A DNA stretch of 64,000 nt from assembly GCA_963758555.1 (NCBI GenBank), contig CAVWVW010000003.1, forward strand, positions 992,001-1,056,000, in the 5' to 3' direction. Shown here in pieces: positions 8,969-20,598 of the stretch. Every line of letters starts with the position of its first letter. Position 1 is the stretch's first letter. A program made the position numbers and the translations under genes. This stretch comes from CAIUMH01 sp963758555 (GTDB taxonomy: Bacteria > Actinomycetota > Acidimicrobiia > Acidimicrobiales > RAAP-2). A model generated the notes under the pieces. It was given only the letters and a program-made list of their open reading frames with translations. It searched no databases and was not told where the DNA came from.

Positions 8969-8972
<4 letters not shown>
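8052..8972 (-). CDS. pyrD: Dihydroorotate dehydrogenase, class 1B type
   Basis: Oxidises dihydroorotate to orotate. In the 306-residue protein the catalytic base is a cysteine in EINVSCPNLED, which marks class 1 rather than membrane class 2 (serine). MTAAGTSGHADE, GLQGPG, WVKLSPNTPEL and IIGVGGVQCGVDAIEMLQAGASAVQVG (FMN phosphate site) are all present. Class 1B enzymes work with the iron-sulphur flavoprotein PyrK, but no pyrK lies in this operon. The ATG overlaps the carB stop as ATGA. Confidence 0.94.
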
Positions 8973-12271
<3,299 letters not shown>

Positions 12272-12273
12272 CG

Positions 12274-13356
12274 CTAGCTCCCTGCCGCGGCGACCATGCG
12301 TGCCGCGAAGTCGTCGAAGAGGTAGGCGGCGTCGTGAGGACCGGGCCCTGCTTCGGGGTGATGCTGCACGCTCACCGCGTCAGCGCTCTCGATGGCGATG
12401 CCCTCGATGACCCCGTCGTTGAGGTTCACGTGGGTGACGACGGCCCCCGGGACAGAGTCCGCCTCCACGGCGTAGTTGTGGTTCTGCGCGGTGATCTCGA
12501 CCGCTCCCGATGCGAGGTGCTTGACCGGGTGGTTCGAGCCGTGGTGACCGAAGGGGAGCTTGTAGGTGCTCCCTCCGAGCGCGCCGGCGAGCACCTGGTG
12601 GCCCAAGCAGATCCCGAGGATCGGACGACGACCGAGCAACCCTGAGACAGTCTCGGCGATCGCGCCGAGCGCCGAAGGGTCGCCAGGACCGTTGGACAAG
12701 AAGATGCCGTCTGGCTCCAGGCTCAAGATCTCGGCCGCCGTGCTCGACGCCGGCACCACCTCCACGGTGGCGAAGCGCGTCAGGTGCTGGAGGATCGTCG
12801 TCTTGATGCCGAGGTCGAGGGCCACCACCCGGAGGGGACCGTCGCCCACCCGGTAGGGCTGCTCGATGCTCACCACCGACGCCAGATCGCAGCCGTCGGT
12901 CGACGGTGCTGAAGCTGCCGCCGCGGTGAGCTCGGCGAGATCGCCCACTCCCATCGCGCACGGCAGGGCGCCGTGCTCGCGCAGGTGCCTGGTCAGGCGC
13001 CGCGTGTCGATCCCGGTGATGGCGGCGACGCCGTGGCTGCGCAAGTGCTCCTCGAGCGACCCCGAAGCCCGCCAGCTCGAGTGCAGGGGCGGCAGATCTC
13101 GCACGATGATGCCCGAGAGGAAGACCCTCCGGGACTCATCATCGAGCGGGGTGACGCCATAGCTGCCGATGTGGGGATAGGTGAACGCCACGATCTGCCC
13201 GGCGTAGCTCGGGTCGGTGATGACCTCTTGGTAGCCGCTGAGCGCGGTGTTGAAGACCGCCTCGCCCGTGACGACGCCCCGCTCTTCGAGCGCTCCGGCC
13301 GCCTCGCCTTCGAAGACTGCTCCATCGGAGAGGACGAGCAGCGCGGGCGCCCTCAT
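12274..13356 (-). CDS. carA: Carbamoyl-phosphate synthase small chain
   Basis: Glutamine amidotransferase subunit that feeds ammonia to CarB. The 360-residue protein has the CarA N-terminal domain (GEAVFNTALSGYQEVITDPSY, FTYPHIGSYG) and a class I amidotransferase domain with the nucleophile in GICLGHQ, and the catalytic His-Glu in VQHHPEAGPGP. FLSNGPGDP is the oxyanion-side motif. Its start overlaps the pyrC stop as ATGA and carB follows at once. Confidence 0.98.
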   Translation of the reverse strand: MRAPALLVLSDGAVFEGEAAGALEERGVVTGEAVFNTALSGYQEVITDPSYAGQIVAFTYPHIGSYGVTPLDDESRRVFLSGIIVRDLPPLHSSWRASGSLEEHLRSHGVAAITGIDTRRLTRHLREHGALPCAMGVGDLAELTAAAASAPSTDGCDLASVVSIEQPYRVGDGPLRVVALDLGIKTTILQHLTRFATVEVVPASSTAAEILSLEPDGIFLSNGPGDPSALGAIAETVSGLLGRRPILGICLGHQVLAGALGGSTYKLPFGHHGSNHPVKHLASGAVEITAQNHNYAVEADSVPGAVVTHVNLNDGVIEGIAIESADAVSVQHHPEAGPGPHDAAYLFDDFAARMVAAAGS

Positions 13357-14675
13357 CGGCGGACCTCCCCGTCGACCTTGACCGCCACGCCTCTGGCCAC
13401 CGTATGGCGAACGCCGCCCAGCAACATCCGACCGTCATAAGGGGTGTTCGACGCTCGGCTCTGGAGCTCGCTCGCCTCGACGACCGGGCGCGCCTCGGGA
13501 TCCACCACGCAGAGGTTGGCGTCGTCGCCCACCTCGAGGTTGCCCCCCTGAGCGCTGTAGCCGCCGACTCGCCGATCGCTCGAGGTCAGCCGGGCGATCC
13601 GCGACGGCGCCCGGCTGAGCACCTCGAAGACCTGCACCGGATCAGCCTCGCTCCCACCGAGCGCCTCGATGCTGAGCGCGAGCGCCGTCTCGAGCCCGAG
13701 CATGCCCGGCGACGCTTCGTCGAACGGCCGATCCTTTGCCTGAGGGGCGTGAGGGGCGTGATCGGTGGCAACTGCGTCGATCTCTCCTGCCCTGAGCGCT
13801 CGGCGCAGCGCCGCGACGTCGGCACCGCCGCGCAGCGGCGGGTGGACCTTGAAAGTCGTGTCGTAGCTCGAGCAGCACTCTTCGGTCAGGGTCAGGTGGT
13901 GGGGTGCGACCTCTGCAGTCACCGCCACACCCCGAGCTCGAGCGGCCACGCACAGCGCCACCGAACGAGCGGTCGAGAGATGCAGCAGGTGAAGCTGGCA
14001 CCCGGTGGCCTCGGCCAAGAGCAGGTCTCGTGCGACCATGGCCTCCTCGGCCAAGGCGGGCCGTCCGACGAGCCCCAGGCGAGACGAGAGGCCAGATTCG
14101 TTCATGCACCCACCCTGAGCGAGCGACTCGTCCTCGCAGTGCTCCGCCAAGGTCACACCCAGCCCTCGGGCGTACTCCATCGCTCGACGCATGAGCCCGG
14201 CGTCCTGGACGCCCGTGCCGTCGTCCGTGAAGATCGAGACGCCAAGCGCTGCCATCGCCGCCATGGGCGCGAGCCGCTCACCGGCCCGAGCGATCGTGAT
14301 GGCGCCGGCGGGGGCGACGTCGATCGGCGTCATCTTCCCTAGCGCCATGACTTGCGCGACGACCGCGGTGCTGTCGGCGGCTGGCGAGGTGTTCGGCATG
14401 GCCACCACAGCGGTGTAGCCCCCGGCGATGCCAGCCCACGCCCCCGACTCGACGGTCTCTGCCTCCTCGCCGCCCGGCTGACGCAGGTGGGTGTGGAGGT
14501 CGACGAGTCCTGGACCGACCCAGCACCCCGTCGCGTCAAGCACGCTGGTGCCCGACGGCCGCTCGAGCGCAGGGCCGACCTCCGCGATCACGCCGTCGAT
14601 CACGAGCACGTCAGCGCGCACCGTGCCGTCGGGTCGCACCAGCGAACCTCCTGCGAGCAGCAAGGGCTCAGCCAT
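13353..14675 (-). CDS. pyrC: Dihydroorotase, class I
   Basis: Zinc amidohydrolase that cyclises carbamoyl aspartate. In 440 residues the metal motif DLHTHLRQPG, the bridging-Asp region FTDDGTG, the HLSTA His, HHLTLTEE and TDHAPHAPQAK are visible in the expected order. Overlaps pyrB by eight bases at its start and carA by four at its end, as in the aspartate transcarbamoylase-dihydroorotase pairs of Actinobacteria. Confidence 0.97.
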   Translation of the reverse strand: MAEPLLLAGGSLVRPDGTVRADVLVIDGVIAEVGPALERPSGTSVLDATGCWVGPGLVDLHTHLRQPGGEEAETVESGAWAGIAGGYTAVVAMPNTSPAADSTAVVAQVMALGKMTPIDVAPAGAITIARAGERLAPMAAMAALGVSIFTDDGTGVQDAGLMRRAMEYARGLGVTLAEHCEDESLAQGGCMNESGLSSRLGLVGRPALAEEAMVARDLLLAEATGCQLHLLHLSTARSVALCVAARARGVAVTAEVAPHHLTLTEECCSSYDTTFKVHPPLRGGADVAALRRALRAGEIDAVATDHAPHAPQAKDRPFDEASPGMLGLETALALSIEALGGSEADPVQVFEVLSRAPSRIARLTSSDRRVGGYSAQGGNLEVGDDANLCVVDPEARPVVEASELQSRASNTPYDGRMLLGGVRHTVARGVAVKVDGEVRR

Positions 14676-15672
14676 CGTGACCCGCCGAGCTCGACAGCGC
14701 CAAGAAGAGCACCGCCATGCGGACCGGCACCCCGTTGGTCACCTGACGAAGCACCAGGCAGCGCGGGTCATCAGCAACCTTCGATGCGATCTCGATGCCC
14801 CGGACCATGGGTCCGGGGTGCGTGATGACCGCGCCCTCCTTCAAGGTGGCGGCCCGCGCCACGCTCATGCCGAAGGTGGCGTGGAACTCGCCGATGGAGG
14901 GCACGAAGGAACCAGAGCCGCGCTCGTCTTGGATGCGCAGCACCGAGACCACGTCGGCGCGGGTGAGGGCGTCGTCGAGGTCCTCGACCACGTCGACGTC
15001 CCAGCCATCGAGGGAGGCAGGCAGCAACGTCCCGGGCGAGGACAGCCGGACCGTGGCTCCGGCCAGGCGATAGGCCAAGATCTGGCTGCGGGCCACCCGG
15101 CTGTGCCGCACGTCCCCGATGATCAGCACCTCGAGGCCCTCGAGCAGGGAGAGCCCAGTCCCCGCCGACGCGACGCCGCGCTGCTCGGCGCGCACCTGGC
15201 GAACGGTCAGCAGGTCGATCAGCGCTTGGGTGGGGTGCTCGTGAGAGCCGTCGCCGGCGTTGATCACACGTGCGGTCGGCAACCAACCTGCCACCTGGGT
15301 CGGCGCGCCGGAGGAGCGGTGGCGCAGGACGACCGCATCAATCCCCATGGCATCAATCGTGGCGACGGTGTCGCGCAGCGACTCGCCCTTCTTGACCGAG
15401 CTCGAGGCGACGGCCAGGGACAGCACGTCAGCCGAGAGGCGCTTGGCGGCCGTCTCGAAGCTGAGGCGGGTTCGGGTCGACTCCTCAAAGAACAGCGAGG
15501 CGACGACCTTGCCTTTGAGCGTCGGCACCTTGCGGACGCTGCGTCGCTCGACCTCAGCGAAGCGCTCGGCCATCTCCAAGATCTCCTCGAGGCCCTCAGG
15601 TCCGAGGTCGCTGATCGAGAGGAGGTGGCCTCCGAGCATCGAGGAGGCTCCCTGAGCGAGACCGAGGCTCAC
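14668..15672 (-). CDS. pyrB: Aspartate carbamoyltransferase catalytic chain
   Basis: Committed step of pyrimidine synthesis, condensing carbamoyl phosphate and aspartate. FFEESTRTRLSFE holds the carbamoyl phosphate site (STRTR), HPTQALIDLLT the second, and RIQDER followed by HPGPMVRG the aspartate-binding end. 334 residues. No regulatory chain pyrI is present, so control is likely through PyrR. Start overlaps the pyrR stop as ATGA. Confidence 0.97.
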   Translation of the reverse strand: MSLGLAQGASSMLGGHLLSISDLGPEGLEEILEMAERFAEVERRSVRKVPTLKGKVVASLFFEESTRTRLSFETAAKRLSADVLSLAVASSSVKKGESLRDTVATIDAMGIDAVVLRHRSSGAPTQVAGWLPTARVINAGDGSHEHPTQALIDLLTVRQVRAEQRGVASAGTGLSLLEGLEVLIIGDVRHSRVARSQILAYRLAGATVRLSSPGTLLPASLDGWDVDVVEDLDDALTRADVVSVLRIQDERGSGSFVPSIGEFHATFGMSVARAATLKEGAVITHPGPMVRGIEIASKVADDPRCLVLRQVTNGVPVRMAVLFLALSSSAGHDG

Positions 15673-16238
15673 TTGGGCTCCAGGCGACCGAGTCGCACCC
15701 CGTCGAGCGCCACGTCGACAAGCTCGTCTCGTGCTGTCGGCAGGTTCTTGCCCACGTAGTCAGGTCGGATGGGCAGCTCTCGGTGCCCTCGGTCGACGAC
15801 GACGGCAAGCTGGATCTCAGAGGCCCGACCGAAGTCCCCGAGGGCGTTGAGCGCTGCGCGGACGGTCCGGCCCGTGAAGAGCACGTCGTCGACCAGCACC
15901 ACCACTCGACCGCTCAGGTCACCCGGCACGTCGGTGACAGCCTCGGGCAGCACCGGGCGAAGACCCAGGTCGTCACGGTAGAAGGCGACGTCGAGGGACC
16001 CCACGGGCGGGGCAGCACCCTCGATCTCGACCAAGAGCTCGCCCAAGCGCTCGGCGATGGCCACGCCGCCCGTCTGCAGGCCGATCAGGACCACCTCGTC
16101 GATGCCGTGGTTGCGCTCGACGATCTCGTGGGCCATGCGGGTGAGCGCCCGATGCAGGTCGTCCGCGGAGAGGATCTCAGCGTGGGGGACGAACACAGAG
16201 CCCAGTGGGCGTGTGTGTCTCCGCTCGCGATCAGCCAC
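15669..16238 (-). CDS. pyrR: Bifunctional pyr operon regulator / uracil phosphoribosyltransferase
   Basis: RNA-binding repressor that senses UMP and also has uracil phosphoribosyltransferase activity. Key features in 189 residues: HEIVERN (with the conserved basic RNA-facing region), LIGLQTGGVAIAERL, and the PRPP loop VVLVDDVLFTGRTVRAAL. The GTG at 16238 is chosen because GGAGGAG lies six bases upstream. A PyrR-binding hairpin sits immediately before this ribosome site, so the gene probably represses its own operon at translation, as described for mycobacteria. Confidence 0.96.
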   Translation of the reverse strand: MADRERRHTRPLGSVFVPHAEILSADDLHRALTRMAHEIVERNHGIDEVVLIGLQTGGVAIAERLGELLVEIEGAAPPVGSLDVAFYRDDLGLRPVLPEAVTDVPGDLSGRVVVLVDDVLFTGRTVRAALNALGDFGRASEIQLAVVVDRGHRELPIRPDYVGKNLPTARDELVDVALDGVRLGRLEPK

Positions 16239-16248
16239 GTCTCCTCCA

Positions 16249-16283
16249 AGCCGTACGAGCCTCTCGGGACCCGTTTGACGGCT
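16249..16283 (-). promoter_or_regulatory. PyrR-binding RNA hairpin in the pyr leader
   Basis: On the minus strand the lower stem AGCCGU pairs with ACGGCU (16283-16278 with 16254-16249). A CAA bulge follows, then the upper stem ACGGG/CUCGU and the loop UCCCGAGAGG. This matches the known PyrR target ARUCCNGNGAGGYU at all positions but the first. The 3' arm ends next to GGAGGAG of pyrR, so the folded, PyrR-bound form could hinder ribosome access. Confidence 0.8.
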
Positions 16284-16292
16284 ACAGCTTCG

Positions 16293-16312
16293 AAGATACC
16301 AGACGGCCCGTC
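16293..16312 (-). promoter_or_regulatory. Putative pyr operon promoter
   Basis: TATCTT (16298-16293) fits the TANNNT -10 rule and would start transcription a few bases before the PyrR hairpin. An 11-base palindrome GACGGGCCGTC (16312-16302) lies in the spacer region and may bind a regulator. No convincing -35 hexamer is seen. Confidence 0.4.
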
Positions 16313-16324
16313 ATCGTCACCAAG

Positions 16325-16344
16325 CGCTGGTTTCGCTGCCAGCG
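16325..16344 (-). terminator. Possible hairpin terminator between nusB and pyrR
   Basis: CGCTGG and CCAGCG form a six-base stem around an eight-base loop, within the 219-base gap between nusB and pyrR. There is no T run, so termination is uncertain. Confidence 0.3.
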
Positions 16345-16457
16345 TCAGGCACCACCTCAGGCGCTTGAGAACAGGGGCGCAGACCCTTCCTCGAGCCCAA
16401 CCCTCCTTGGCCCCAGCAGAGACCGCTGCCGCGATCTGTCCTCGGGCCCACGTCGGC

Positions 16458-16850
16458 TCAGGCGGCTGGATCAGTGACCGCGGAGAGGATCCCGTTGACG
16501 AAGGAGCCCGAGCCATCCGTAGAGAAGGTCTTGGCCAGCTCGACCGCCTCGTCGAGCACCACCGCTCGGGGCGGCGCGTCCGGACCACGTAGCTCCGAGA
16601 TGGCCAGCTCCATGACCAGCCGGTCGAGCACGCCCATGCGCTCGAGCGGCCAGTTCGCTGACGCTGCCTCGATGAGCTGGCGCGCCTCTACCTGATGCTC
16701 ACTGACCAGGCCCACCAGCTCGACGGTGTAGGAATCAGGGGCCACCGCCAAGGCATCGACGACCTCCAAGGGATCGACGTGCTTCATGGCCGCTTCGTAG
16801 AGCAGTGACAAGGCGCGCTCTCGGGCCTCGCTCCGACTGGCGCTGGTCAT
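16458..16850 (-). CDS. nusB: Transcription antitermination factor NusB
   Basis: All-helical RNA-binding protein of rRNA antitermination complexes. The 130 residues have EARERALSLLYEA at the N-terminus and the C-terminal AVVLDEAVELAKTFSTDGSGSFVNGIL, the conserved NusB end. I chose the ATG at 16850, seven bases after efp; an earlier GTG-type start would overlap efp. Last gene of the aroC-aroK-aroB-aroQ-pepP-efp-nusB unit. Confidence 0.94.
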   Translation of the reverse strand: MTSASRSEARERALSLLYEAAMKHVDPLEVVDALAVAPDSYTVELVGLVSEHQVEARQLIEAASANWPLERMGVLDRLVMELAISELRGPDAPPRAVVLDEAVELAKTFSTDGSGSFVNGILSAVTDPAA

Positions 16851-16857
16851 CGAGAGC

Positions 16858-17418
16858 TCAAGCGCGCGTGAGGTAGTCGCCCGTGCGGGTGTCAACCTTC
16901 ACCACGTCGTCGATGTTGACGAACAGCGGGACCTGGACCACCACGCCCGTCTCCAAGGTGGCGGGCTTGCGGGCACCTGAGACGCGGTCTCCCTGAAGGC
17001 CAGGCTCGGTCTCGGTCACCAGCAGCTCGACGTTGGCAGGCAGCTCGATGCCCACGATCTCGTCGCCGTAGCTCTGGAGGTTCACCGAGTTGCCCACCTT
17101 CAAGAAGCCCGCCGTCTCTCCGAGCGCGCTGGCGCTCACCGAGGTCTGCTCGAAGGTCGTCTGGTCCATGAAGATGAAGTCGTCACCGTCGCGATAGAGG
17201 AACTGGGCGTCGCTCTTGTCGATGATCGCCTGTTCGAGCTTCTCGTCAGCCCGAAAGGTCCGCTCGATGGTCGCCCCGGTGCGGACGTTCTTGAGCTTGG
17301 TGCGCACGAAGGCGCCACCTTTGCCCGGCTTGACGTGCTGGAACTCGACCACGTTGAACAGGCCGTCGCCGAGGTCGAGGGTCATCCCGTTCTTGAGGTC
17401 ATTGGTGGAGACAGCCAT
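16858..17418 (-). CDS. efp: Elongation factor P
   Basis: Relieves ribosome stalling at proline stretches. The 186-residue protein has three EF-P domains; the tip loop reads HVKPGKGGA with Lys at the usual modified position, flanked by VVEFQ and FVRTKLKN. The C-terminal OB fold ends TGDYLTRA. No modification enzyme (epmA/B, earP) is seen nearby. Its ATG shares one base with the stop of the upstream peptidase gene (TGATG). Confidence 0.97.
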   Translation of the reverse strand: MAVSTNDLKNGMTLDLGDGLFNVVEFQHVKPGKGGAFVRTKLKNVRTGATIERTFRADEKLEQAIIDKSDAQFLYRDGDDFIFMDQTTFEQTSVSASALGETAGFLKVGNSVNLQSYGDEIVGIELPANVELLVTETEPGLQGDRVSGARKPATLETGVVVQVPLFVNIDDVVKVDTRTGDYLTRA

Positions 17419-18548
17419 CAGGCAGCGACGTCCTTGGTGAAGTTGGTGAGTCGTTCGGCGCCATGCTGCGTGACCACCAAGGTGTCCTCGATCCGCACGC
17501 CACCGATACCAGCGACGTAGACCCCGGGCTCGACGGTCACGACGACGCCGGGCTCCAAGATAGCGTCACCCCGAGCAGCCACCCAGGGGGCCTCATGGAT
17601 GTCGAGGCCCACGCCGTGGCCCGTCGAGTGCTCGAAGCGCTCGCCGTAGCCAGCATCGGTGATCAAGGTCCTGCAGGTGGCGTCCACCTCGCTGGCGACG
17701 GCGCCTGGTCGGACGGCGGCCACGCCAGCGGCTTGTGAGCGCCGCACGACGTCGAAGATCTCTGCCAGCCCACCGGTGGGCTCGCCGCCCACGACGAAGG
17801 TCCTCGTCATGTCGGAGCGATAGCCCTCGAAGGTGGCACCGAAGTCGATCACCACGGGGTCCCCTTCGAGGATCACTCGACTCGAGGGGTGGTGGTGCGG
17901 CTTGGCGGAGTTCTCCCCGGCTGCCACGATCGTCTCGAAGGCGACGGACTCGGCGCCAAGCGCTCGCATCGTCCCGTCGAGGCTGAGGGCGAACTGCTCT
18001 TCGGTGATCGGAGTCGAGCCCGTCTTCGCCAAGCTCGGGAGCACCTCGCCGAGCGCAGTGTCCGCGATCAGCGCTGCGTAGCGCATGCGGTCGATCTCAC
18101 CCGCGTCCTTGATCTCTCTCAGACCCTCGACGAGCCCCGTCGTCGCCACCGGATCGCGCTCAATCCGCTCCGTCCAAGCGGTCGCCTGCGCCCACGTGAC
18201 GTGCCCGGCTTCGAGGCCCACCCGGGCCTCCTTGCCGAGCTCGCCGAGCAGCGCGGCGTGCTGGTCCTCTCCCCCACCGATGGCGAGCATCACGTCGTCG
18301 GCCACGCCGCTCTCTCCGAGCTGCTCTGCGGACTGGGTCCGGTACCGCCCGTCGGTGACGAGGAGCGCGCCGCGCTCGGTGACGGCCAGGATCCCCGCCG
18401 AGCCCGTGAAGCCGGTCAGGTAGCGCACGTTGGTGAGGTTCGTGATGAGCAGAGCGTCGATCGAGGCGGCGTCGAAGCGCGCTCGAAGTCGATCGAGGCG
18501 GCCTGCGACCTCGAGGGGGGCCAGGGCGGGGACGGGCAGATCGATCAT
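17418..18548 (-). CDS. pepP: Xaa-Pro aminopeptidase (M24 family)
   Basis: Metallopeptidase that removes residues next to proline. The 376 residues comprise a creatinase-like N-terminal domain (LTNVRYLTGFTGSAG) and a pita-bread domain with all five metal ligands: Asp in VVIDFGA, Asp in YRSDMTRTF, His in STGHGVGLDIHE, Glu in TVEPGVYV and Glu in VRIEDT. Located between aroQ and efp, a frequent pairing in Gram-positive bacteria. The symbol pepQ would also be used for this subfamily. ATGA overlap with aroQ. Confidence 0.93.
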   Translation of the reverse strand: MIDLPVPALAPLEVAGRLDRLRARFDAASIDALLITNLTNVRYLTGFTGSAGILAVTERGALLVTDGRYRTQSAEQLGESGVADDVMLAIGGGEDQHAALLGELGKEARVGLEAGHVTWAQATAWTERIERDPVATTGLVEGLREIKDAGEIDRMRYAALIADTALGEVLPSLAKTGSTPITEEQFALSLDGTMRALGAESVAFETIVAAGENSAKPHHHPSSRVILEGDPVVIDFGATFEGYRSDMTRTFVVGGEPTGGLAEIFDVVRRSQAAGVAAVRPGAVASEVDATCRTLITDAGYGERFEHSTGHGVGLDIHEAPWVAARGDAILEPGVVVTVEPGVYVAGIGGVRIEDTLVVTQHGAERLTNFTKDVAA

Positions 18549-19004
18549 GCTTCCTCCAGGGACAGACAGCGGGCAACGGCGATGAGCGCCAGCTCGTAGC
18601 CGAGGTCACCGAAGCCAGCGACGACGCCGCTTGCCACCGGTGCGATCGTGGACACGTGCCGGAACGGCTCTCGGGCCGCGGGGTTCGAGAGGTGCAGCTC
18701 AATGATCGGGCCGTCGAAGGCGCTCAGCGCGTCGTGCAGCGCCCACGAGGTGTGCGTGAGCGCACCAGCGTTGACCACGATGGCCACCGCAGCTCGCGCG
18801 TGCCTCATGGATCGCCTCGATCAGATCGCCCTCGTGGTTGGACTGGACGTGCTGGAGACCGAGTCCGAAGCGACCAGCGGCCTTCTGGGCTGTGGCGACG
18901 TGATCGGCCAGGGTCTCGGAACCGTAGATCTCGGGCTCTCGGTCCCCGAGCAGGTCCAGGTTCGGACCAGAGAGCAGAAGCACCTCACCGCTTGGATGCT
19001 TCAC
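18545..19004 (-). CDS. aroQ: Type II 3-dehydroquinate dehydratase, split by a frameshift
   Basis: Third step of the shikimate pathway. The first frame has LLLSGPNLDLLGDREPEIYG (catalytic Tyr and Arg loop) and SNHEGDLIEAIHEAR; the second continues AAVAIVVNAGALTHTSWAL, IIELHLSNPAAREPFRHVS and GFGDLGYELAL. One surplus base near 18797 in ACGCGCGAG separates them. Corrected length is 152 residues and alignment around the join keeps normal family spacing. Overlaps aroB and pepP by four bases each. Confidence 0.92.
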
Positions 19005-20080
19005 GGTCGGGCTCCCATCTCGACCAGCGTAGCGAGCACCTCAGCTTCGCCCACCCCTGTGACGACCTCGACCCCCTGGGGTCCGTCGAGCACGAAGGTC
19101 AGGTCATGGTCAGCCTTCTTGTCTCGTCCCATCGCGGCCAGCAGGGCCGGGGCATCAAGCCCCGCTGGCAGATCAGCCTTGAGCTCGAAGCCCTCGACGA
19201 TCGCTCGATGCAGCGCCACGCGCTCGTCGTCGATGCGACCGAGCCTGCGCGCCAGCAGCGCGGCGTAGAGCACACCGATGGCCACCGCCTGGCCATGGCG
19301 CAAGGCAGTCACCTCGTCATCGATCCCTGCTGCACGCCGCTCGAGGCCGACCGCCTCGAGGCCGTGGCCCAAGGTGTGGCCGTAGTTGAGGAGCATGCGA
19401 CGTCCGCCGTCGCGTTCGTCTTCGGCGACCACCGCTGCCTTGATCGCCACACACGTCGCCACCTGGACGTCGAGCGGCTCGCTGAGCAGGGCCGTCGAGG
19501 GCTGCTCATCGCCCAAGAACGCGTACTTCGCCATCTCACCACGACCGCAGGCCCACTCCTCTTCGGGCAGCGTCGAGAGCACCTCGGTGTCGCACAGCAC
19601 CACCAGCGGCTGCCAGAAGGTGCCCACGAGGTTCTTGCCCTCCGGGAGGTTGACGCCCGTCTTGCCTCCGATAGCTGCGTCAACCTGACCGAGGAGGCTC
19701 GTCGAGAGCGTCACGTAGCCGATCCCCCGGTGGTAGGTGGAGGCGACGAAGCCCACCACGTCGCTGACGAGACCACCCCCCACTGCCACCAGCACGTCTC
19801 GCCTCGAGAGCCCTCGATCGACCAGTGCGCTGGCCAGCCGCTCGACGGTGGTCAGTGACTTCGCGTCTTCACCTTCAGGGATCGTGAGGAGGTGCTGGGT
19901 CAGACCCGTCTCGAGGCCCTCGAGCCAGCCAGCCTCGAGAAGCGAGTCCTGGGTGACGAGCACGCACGAGGTCGCCCCCGGCGCGACGCGCGCCAGCTCG
20001 TCGGCAAGCAGATGACGGGACCCGTCGCCGATGATCACCTCGTAGGGCTGCGCTGCGAGCGGGACGCTGACGCGGATCAC
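19001..20080 (-). CDS. aroB: 3-dehydroquinate synthase
   Basis: NAD- and zinc-dependent cyclisation of DAHP. In 359 residues the NAD motif VAVGGGLVSDVVGF, the substrate loop LGQVDAAIGGKTGVNLPEGK and NLVGTFWQP are intact. Zinc ligands are Glu in GRGEMAKYAF, His in NYGHTLGHGLE and His in LRHGQAVAIG. Part of the overlapping aro unit. Confidence 0.97.
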   Translation of the reverse strand: MIRVSVPLAAQPYEVIIGDGSRHLLADELARVAPGATSCVLVTQDSLLEAGWLEGLETGLTQHLLTIPEGEDAKSLTTVERLASALVDRGLSRRDVLVAVGGGLVSDVVGFVASTYHRGIGYVTLSTSLLGQVDAAIGGKTGVNLPEGKNLVGTFWQPLVVLCDTEVLSTLPEEEWACGRGEMAKYAFLGDEQPSTALLSEPLDVQVATCVAIKAAVVAEDERDGGRRMLLNYGHTLGHGLEAVGLERRAAGIDDEVTALRHGQAVAIGVLYAALLARRLGRIDDERVALHRAIVEGFELKADLPAGLDAPALLAAMGRDKKADHDLTFVLDGPQGVEVVTGVGEAEVLATLVEMGARP

Positions 20081-20598
20081 GCCCGTGTCCCCAGCGCCTC
20101 TTGAATGGCGTCGAGCACTCTCGGCACGCTGCGCCCATCTGCGGAGACCACCACGTCGGCGACCTCTTCGTAGAGCGGTCGACGCTCGAGCGCCAGCACC
20201 GCCAAGCGACCAGCGGGGTCGCCACCAAGGAGCGGACGGGAGCGCGCGTCACCGACCCGAGCGACGGCTGCGTCGACTGACACGTCGAGGAACACCACAG
20301 GATGGTGCGCTCGCAGCAGCGCTCGTGCCGCCTCGGTGGTGACGATCCCGCCACCGGTGGCGATGACGACCGTCTCGGTGCGCCCCAGCGCCGTTGCGAG
20401 CGCGGCGAGCTCCCGGTCTCGAAACGCTGCTTCACCCTCCTCGGCGAACAAGGTCGAGACGTCCTTGCCCGCGTTCGACTCCACCTCTGCGTCCGTGTCG
20501 AGCGCCACGCCACCGAGGCGCTCAGCGAGGCCCTTGGCCAACGCCGACTTGCCTGATCCAGGCAATCCCACGAGCACGATCCGGGCGGCCGCGCTCAC
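20077..20598 (-). CDS. aroK: Shikimate kinase
   Basis: Phosphorylates shikimate. 173 residues with Walker A GLPGSGKSALAKG near the start, DTDAEVE (shikimate/Mg site), FRDRE, VIATGGGIV (shikimate-binding glycine loop) and the LID arginine region SRPLLGGD. Stop overlaps aroB and start overlaps aroC, four bases each, implying coupled translation. Confidence 0.96.
   Translation of the reverse strand: MSAAARIVLVGLPGSGKSALAKGLAERLGGVALDTDAEVESNAGKDVSTLFAEEGEAAFRDRELAALATALGRTETVVIATGGGIVTTEAARALLRAHHPVVFLDVSVDAAVARVGDARSRPLLGGDPAGRLAVLALERRPLYEEVADVVVSADGRSVPRVLDAIQEALGTRA

Noticed and set aside
16239..16457. A small gene between nusB and pyrR
   Set aside because: Open frames here have no ribosome site or similarity and overlap the promoter and PyrR hairpin.
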